Source: JBBRTJ01 sp038244535
GTDB lineage: Bacteria; Actinomycetota; Acidimicrobiia; Acidimicrobiales; Ilumatobacteraceae
DNA: 6,852 nt
Assembly (NCBI GenBank): GCA_038244535.1
Contig: JBBRTJ010000136.1
Location: 1 to 6,852, forward strand
Reading direction: 5' to 3'
Shown here: positions 4,950-6,852 of the stretch, piece by piece
How positions within the stretch are numbered: position 1 is the stretch's first letter
How the letters are laid out: each line of letters begins with the position of its first letter
Notes under the pieces: generated by a model
The model's input: only the letters and a program-made list of their open reading frames with translations
The model's database searches: none
Told to the model about the DNA's origin: nothing
Made by a program: the position numbers and the translations under genes

Positions 4950-6653
4950 ATGCCACCGCCGCCCACCACCCCGAAGCCGATGCCGTTCGGGAAGTACGAC
5001 CCGTTCATCCCGCTCGCCTACGACCTGCGCCACCGCACGTGGCCCTCGAAGCGCATCGCGACGGCGCCGATCTGGTGCAGCGTCGACCTTCGTGACGGCA
5101 ACCAGGCCCTCATCGACCCGATGGACATCGAGCGCAAGCGCCGGATGTTCGACGCACTGGTGACGATGGGCTTCAAGGAGATCGAGGTCGGCTTCCCCTC
5201 GGCCAGCCAGCCCGACTACGACTTCGGGCGCGCCCTCATCGACGAGGACCTGATCCCCGACGACGTGACCATCCAGGTGCTGGTGCAGTGCCGCCAAGAC
5301 CTCATCGAGCGGACCTATGAGTGCCTGCGGGGCGTGCCCCGGGCCATCGTCCACTTCTACAACTCGACCTCGGTCCTGCAACGCCGGGTCGTGTTCGGTC
5401 TCGACCGGGCCGGCATCACCGACATCGCCGTCAACGCCGCCCGCTTGTGCCGCAAGCTCGAGCAGACCATGGGCTCGAGCGTGATCTCCTACGAGTACTC
5501 GCCCGAGAGCTTCACCGGTACCGAGCCCGAGTTCGCCGTCGAGATCTGCGCCGCCGTCATGGACGTCATCGAGCCGACCCCCGACGAGCGGCTGATCATC
5601 AACCTGCCCGCCACGGTCGAGATGTACACGCCCAACGTCTACGCCGACGTCATCGAGTGGTTCCACCTGAACATGCCCGGCCGCGACCGGATCGCGCTGA
5701 GCCTCCACCCGCACAACGACCGGGGCACCGCGGTGGCGGCGGCCGAGCTCGCGGTGATGGCGGGCGCCGATCGCGTCGAGGGCACGCTGTTCGGCAACGG
5801 CGAGCGCACCGGCAACGTCGACCTCGTGACCTTGGCCATGAACCTGTTCAGCCAGGGAGTCGACCCCCGGTTGGACATCACCGACATCGACGCCCTGCGC
5901 CGGGTGGCCGAGCACTGCAACCGCTTGCCCGTCCACCCCCGCCACCCCTACGTCGGCGACCTCGTCTACACGGCGTTCTCCGGCAGCCACCAGGACGCCA
6001 TCAAGAAGGGCATCGCCGCCCTACCGGACGACTACGGCACCTGGGAGGTGCCTTACCTGCCCATCGACCCCCACCACGTCGGCCGCACCTACGAAGCGGT
6101 CATCCGGGTGAACAGCCAGTCGGGCAAGGGCGGCGTCGCCTACATCATGCAGGCCGAGCACGGGCTCGACCTGCCCCGCCGGCTCCAGATCGAGTTCTCG
6201 CGAACGATCCAGGCGATCGCCGAGGACACCGGGACCGAGATCAGCCCGACGCACATGTGGTCGACGTTCAGCGAGGCCTACCTGCCCGAGTCGCCGGGGC
6301 TGGTGCTCGTGAGCCACGAGATCCGCACGCCCGAAGGCGGCGAGCTGGTCCAGGTGACGGCGCAACTGGTGATCGACGGCGTGCATCAGACCGTCAGCGG
6401 TTCGGGCAACGGGCCCATCGCCGCGTTCGTCGATGCGCTGGCGCAGTCGCTCGACGTCAAGATCGACGTCGTCGACTACAGCGAGCACGCCACGGGGAGC
6501 GGCGCCGGCGCGACTGCGGTTGCCTACGTCGAGACCGTCGATCCCGACGGGCGCACCCGATGGGGCGTCGGTATGCACCCCAACATCATCACGGCCTCGC
6601 TGCGCGCCGTGCTCGGGGCCGTCGAGTGGCGCCGCCAGCAGGACAACCCCTGA
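4950..6653 (+). CDS. leuA: 2-isopropylmalate synthase
   Basis: LeuA condenses 2-ketoisovalerate with acetyl-CoA, the committed and usually leucine-inhibited step of the pathway. The 567 residues belong to the long actinobacterial type. The catalytic TIM barrel (about 35-320) has DLRDGNQ (46-52), HPHND (253-257) and GNGERTGN (282-289). Asp49, His253, His255 and Asn289 correspond at a constant offset of 32 to the metal ligands I recall for M. tuberculosis LeuA (Asp81, His285, His287, Asn321). A linker (about 325-430) leads to the C-terminal leucine-binding regulatory domain (about 435-560), with the SGSGNGP turn at 483-489. The N terminus is shorter than in Mycobacterium and begins with a Pro-rich stretch. 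ATG at 4950 is chosen because GAGGTGA (4939-4945) precedes it. Control is by the leader described above, probably with feedback inhibition. No intrinsic terminator is evident after the gene. Confidence 0.97.
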   Translation: MPPPPTTPKPMPFGKYDPFIPLAYDLRHRTWPSKRIATAPIWCSVDLRDGNQALIDPMDIERKRRMFDALVTMGFKEIEVGFPSASQPDYDFGRALIDEDLIPDDVTIQVLVQCRQDLIERTYECLRGVPRAIVHFYNSTSVLQRRVVFGLDRAGITDIAVNAARLCRKLEQTMGSSVISYEYSPESFTGTEPEFAVEICAAVMDVIEPTPDERLIINLPATVEMYTPNVYADVIEWFHLNMPGRDRIALSLHPHNDRGTAVAAAELAVMAGADRVEGTLFGNGERTGNVDLVTLAMNLFSQGVDPRLDITDIDALRRVAEHCNRLPVHPRHPYVGDLVYTAFSGSHQDAIKKGIAALPDDYGTWEVPYLPIDPHHVGRTYEAVIRVNSQSGKGGVAYIMQAEHGLDLPRRLQIEFSRTIQAIAEDTGTEISPTHMWSTFSEAYLPESPGLVLVSHEIRTPEGGELVQVTAQLVIDGVHQTVSGSGNGPIAAFVDALAQSLDVKIDVVDYSEHATGSGAGATAVAYVETVDPDGRTRWGVGMHPNIITASLRAVLGAVEWRRQQDNP

Positions 6654-6709
6654 CCACTGACCGCCGCCCACTGACCGCCGCCCACTGACCGCCGCCCACT
6701 GACGGCCGC
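6654..6709. repeat. Four-copy 14-bp tandem repeat right after leuA
   Basis: CCACTGACCGCCGC occurs three times without interruption (6654-6667, 6668-6681, 6682-6695). A fourth copy has one change (CCACTGACGGCCGC, 6696-6709). The array begins at the base after the leuA stop codon. The unit contains TGA and is not a multiple of three, so it is unlikely to be coding. It probably varies in copy number by slippage; no function can be assigned. Confidence 0.9.
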
Positions 6710-6732
6710 CGCTCGCCGGGACGCCCCAGAGT

Positions 6733-6771
6733 CGCCAGAAGTAGCGAGCCACAGTGCAGTTGAGGCACTCA
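6733..6771. repeat. 39-bp direct repeat, copy 1
   Basis: This segment, beginning CGCCAGAAGTAG and ending TTGAGGCACTCA, recurs exactly at 6814-6852. AGTGC (6753-6757) and GCACT (6765-6769) inside it could form a small 5-bp stem with a 7-nt loop. The flanks of the two copies differ, so the boundary at the left end is sharp. It lies in otherwise gene-free sequence after leuA. The family and function are not recognised. Confidence 0.92.
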
Positions 6772-6813
6772 CCCTCGCCACTTCCCGACAGCTCCACGTC
6801 GACCACCCATCGA

Positions 6814-6852
6814 CGCCAGAAGTAGCGAGCCACAGTGCAGTTGAGGCACTCA
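6814..6852. repeat. 39-bp direct repeat, copy 2 (reaches the window edge)
   Basis: This is an exact copy of 6733-6771, offset by 81 bp and separated from it by 42 bp of unrelated sequence. Because it ends at the last base of the window, the true repeat may be longer and further copies may follow. Two copies are too few to call an array. Confidence 0.9.

Noticed and set aside
4713..5990. 425-codon open frame on the minus strand opposite the leuA leader and leuA
   Set aside because: It is antisense to leuA, whose catalytic motifs are intact, and its composition is a reverse-frame artefact with no family resemblance.
6021..6833. Minus-strand frame through the 3' repeats containing ECLNCTVARYFWR twice
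   Set aside because: The repeated peptide is only the translation of the 39-bp repeat, and 81 bp happens to be a multiple of three. The frame continues antisense through leuA and has no known domain.
6733..6852. CRISPR array
   Set aside because: Only two copies are seen, the 42-bp spacing is long, there is no strong repeat palindrome or typical 3' end, and no cas gene is visible. The repeats are kept as direct repeats.

Overview
The window is a GC-rich bacterial chromosomal segment, almost certainly actinobacterial. It carries a long actinobacterial-type LeuA, an NdgR/LtbR-like IclR regulator divergent from leuCD, and apparently leaderless transcripts. The class cannot be fixed from sequence alone; Acidimicrobiia is a guess. 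All four leucine-pathway genes are present: leuB (minus strand, cut by the left edge), then leuC, leuD and leuA (plus strand). Together they encode isopropylmalate synthase, isomerase (two subunits) and dehydrogenase, which take 2-ketoisovalerate plus acetyl-CoA to 2-ketoisocaproate.

Layout: 1-452 leuB 5' part (-). 453-640 is a divergent control region with a previously unannotated leader peptide, two hairpins and a promoter for leuB, plus a possible greA promoter. 641-1117 greA (+). 1130-2002 alpha/beta hydrolase (+). 2032-2718 IclR-family regulator (-), convergent with the hydrolase. 2719-2768 is a 50-bp divergent regulator/leuC gap with a palindrome. 2769-4172 leuC and 4169-4774 leuD overlap by 4 bp. 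4771-4949 is the leuA leader with promoter, Leu-rich leader peptide, hairpin and intrinsic terminator. 4950-6653 leuA. 6654-6852 is non-coding: a 14-bp tandem repeat and two exact copies of a 39-bp repeat, the second running to the window edge.

The main discovery is regulatory. Both leuA and leuB are preceded by what looks like a ribosome-mediated transcription attenuator, built to the same plan: a TTGAC(A/G) -35 box, an 18-bp spacer, a weak -10, a leaderless 11-12 codon peptide, regulatory codons ending one codon before a TAG stop, a perfect GC-rich hairpin beginning within that stop codon, and then a terminator-like hairpin with a T-rich tail. The leuA peptide is MNPNSGLLLLT (four Leu codons). 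The leuB peptide is MPTPPAQVAIIP (Val-Ala-Ile-Ile, no Leu). This suggests leuA senses leucyl-tRNA, whereas leuB, possibly in a transcript with genes beyond the left edge, senses isoleucine and/or valine charging. leuCD has no such leader and instead appears to be controlled by the divergent IclR-type regulator. One pathway would thus be governed by three different inputs. The coding genes themselves are ordinary.
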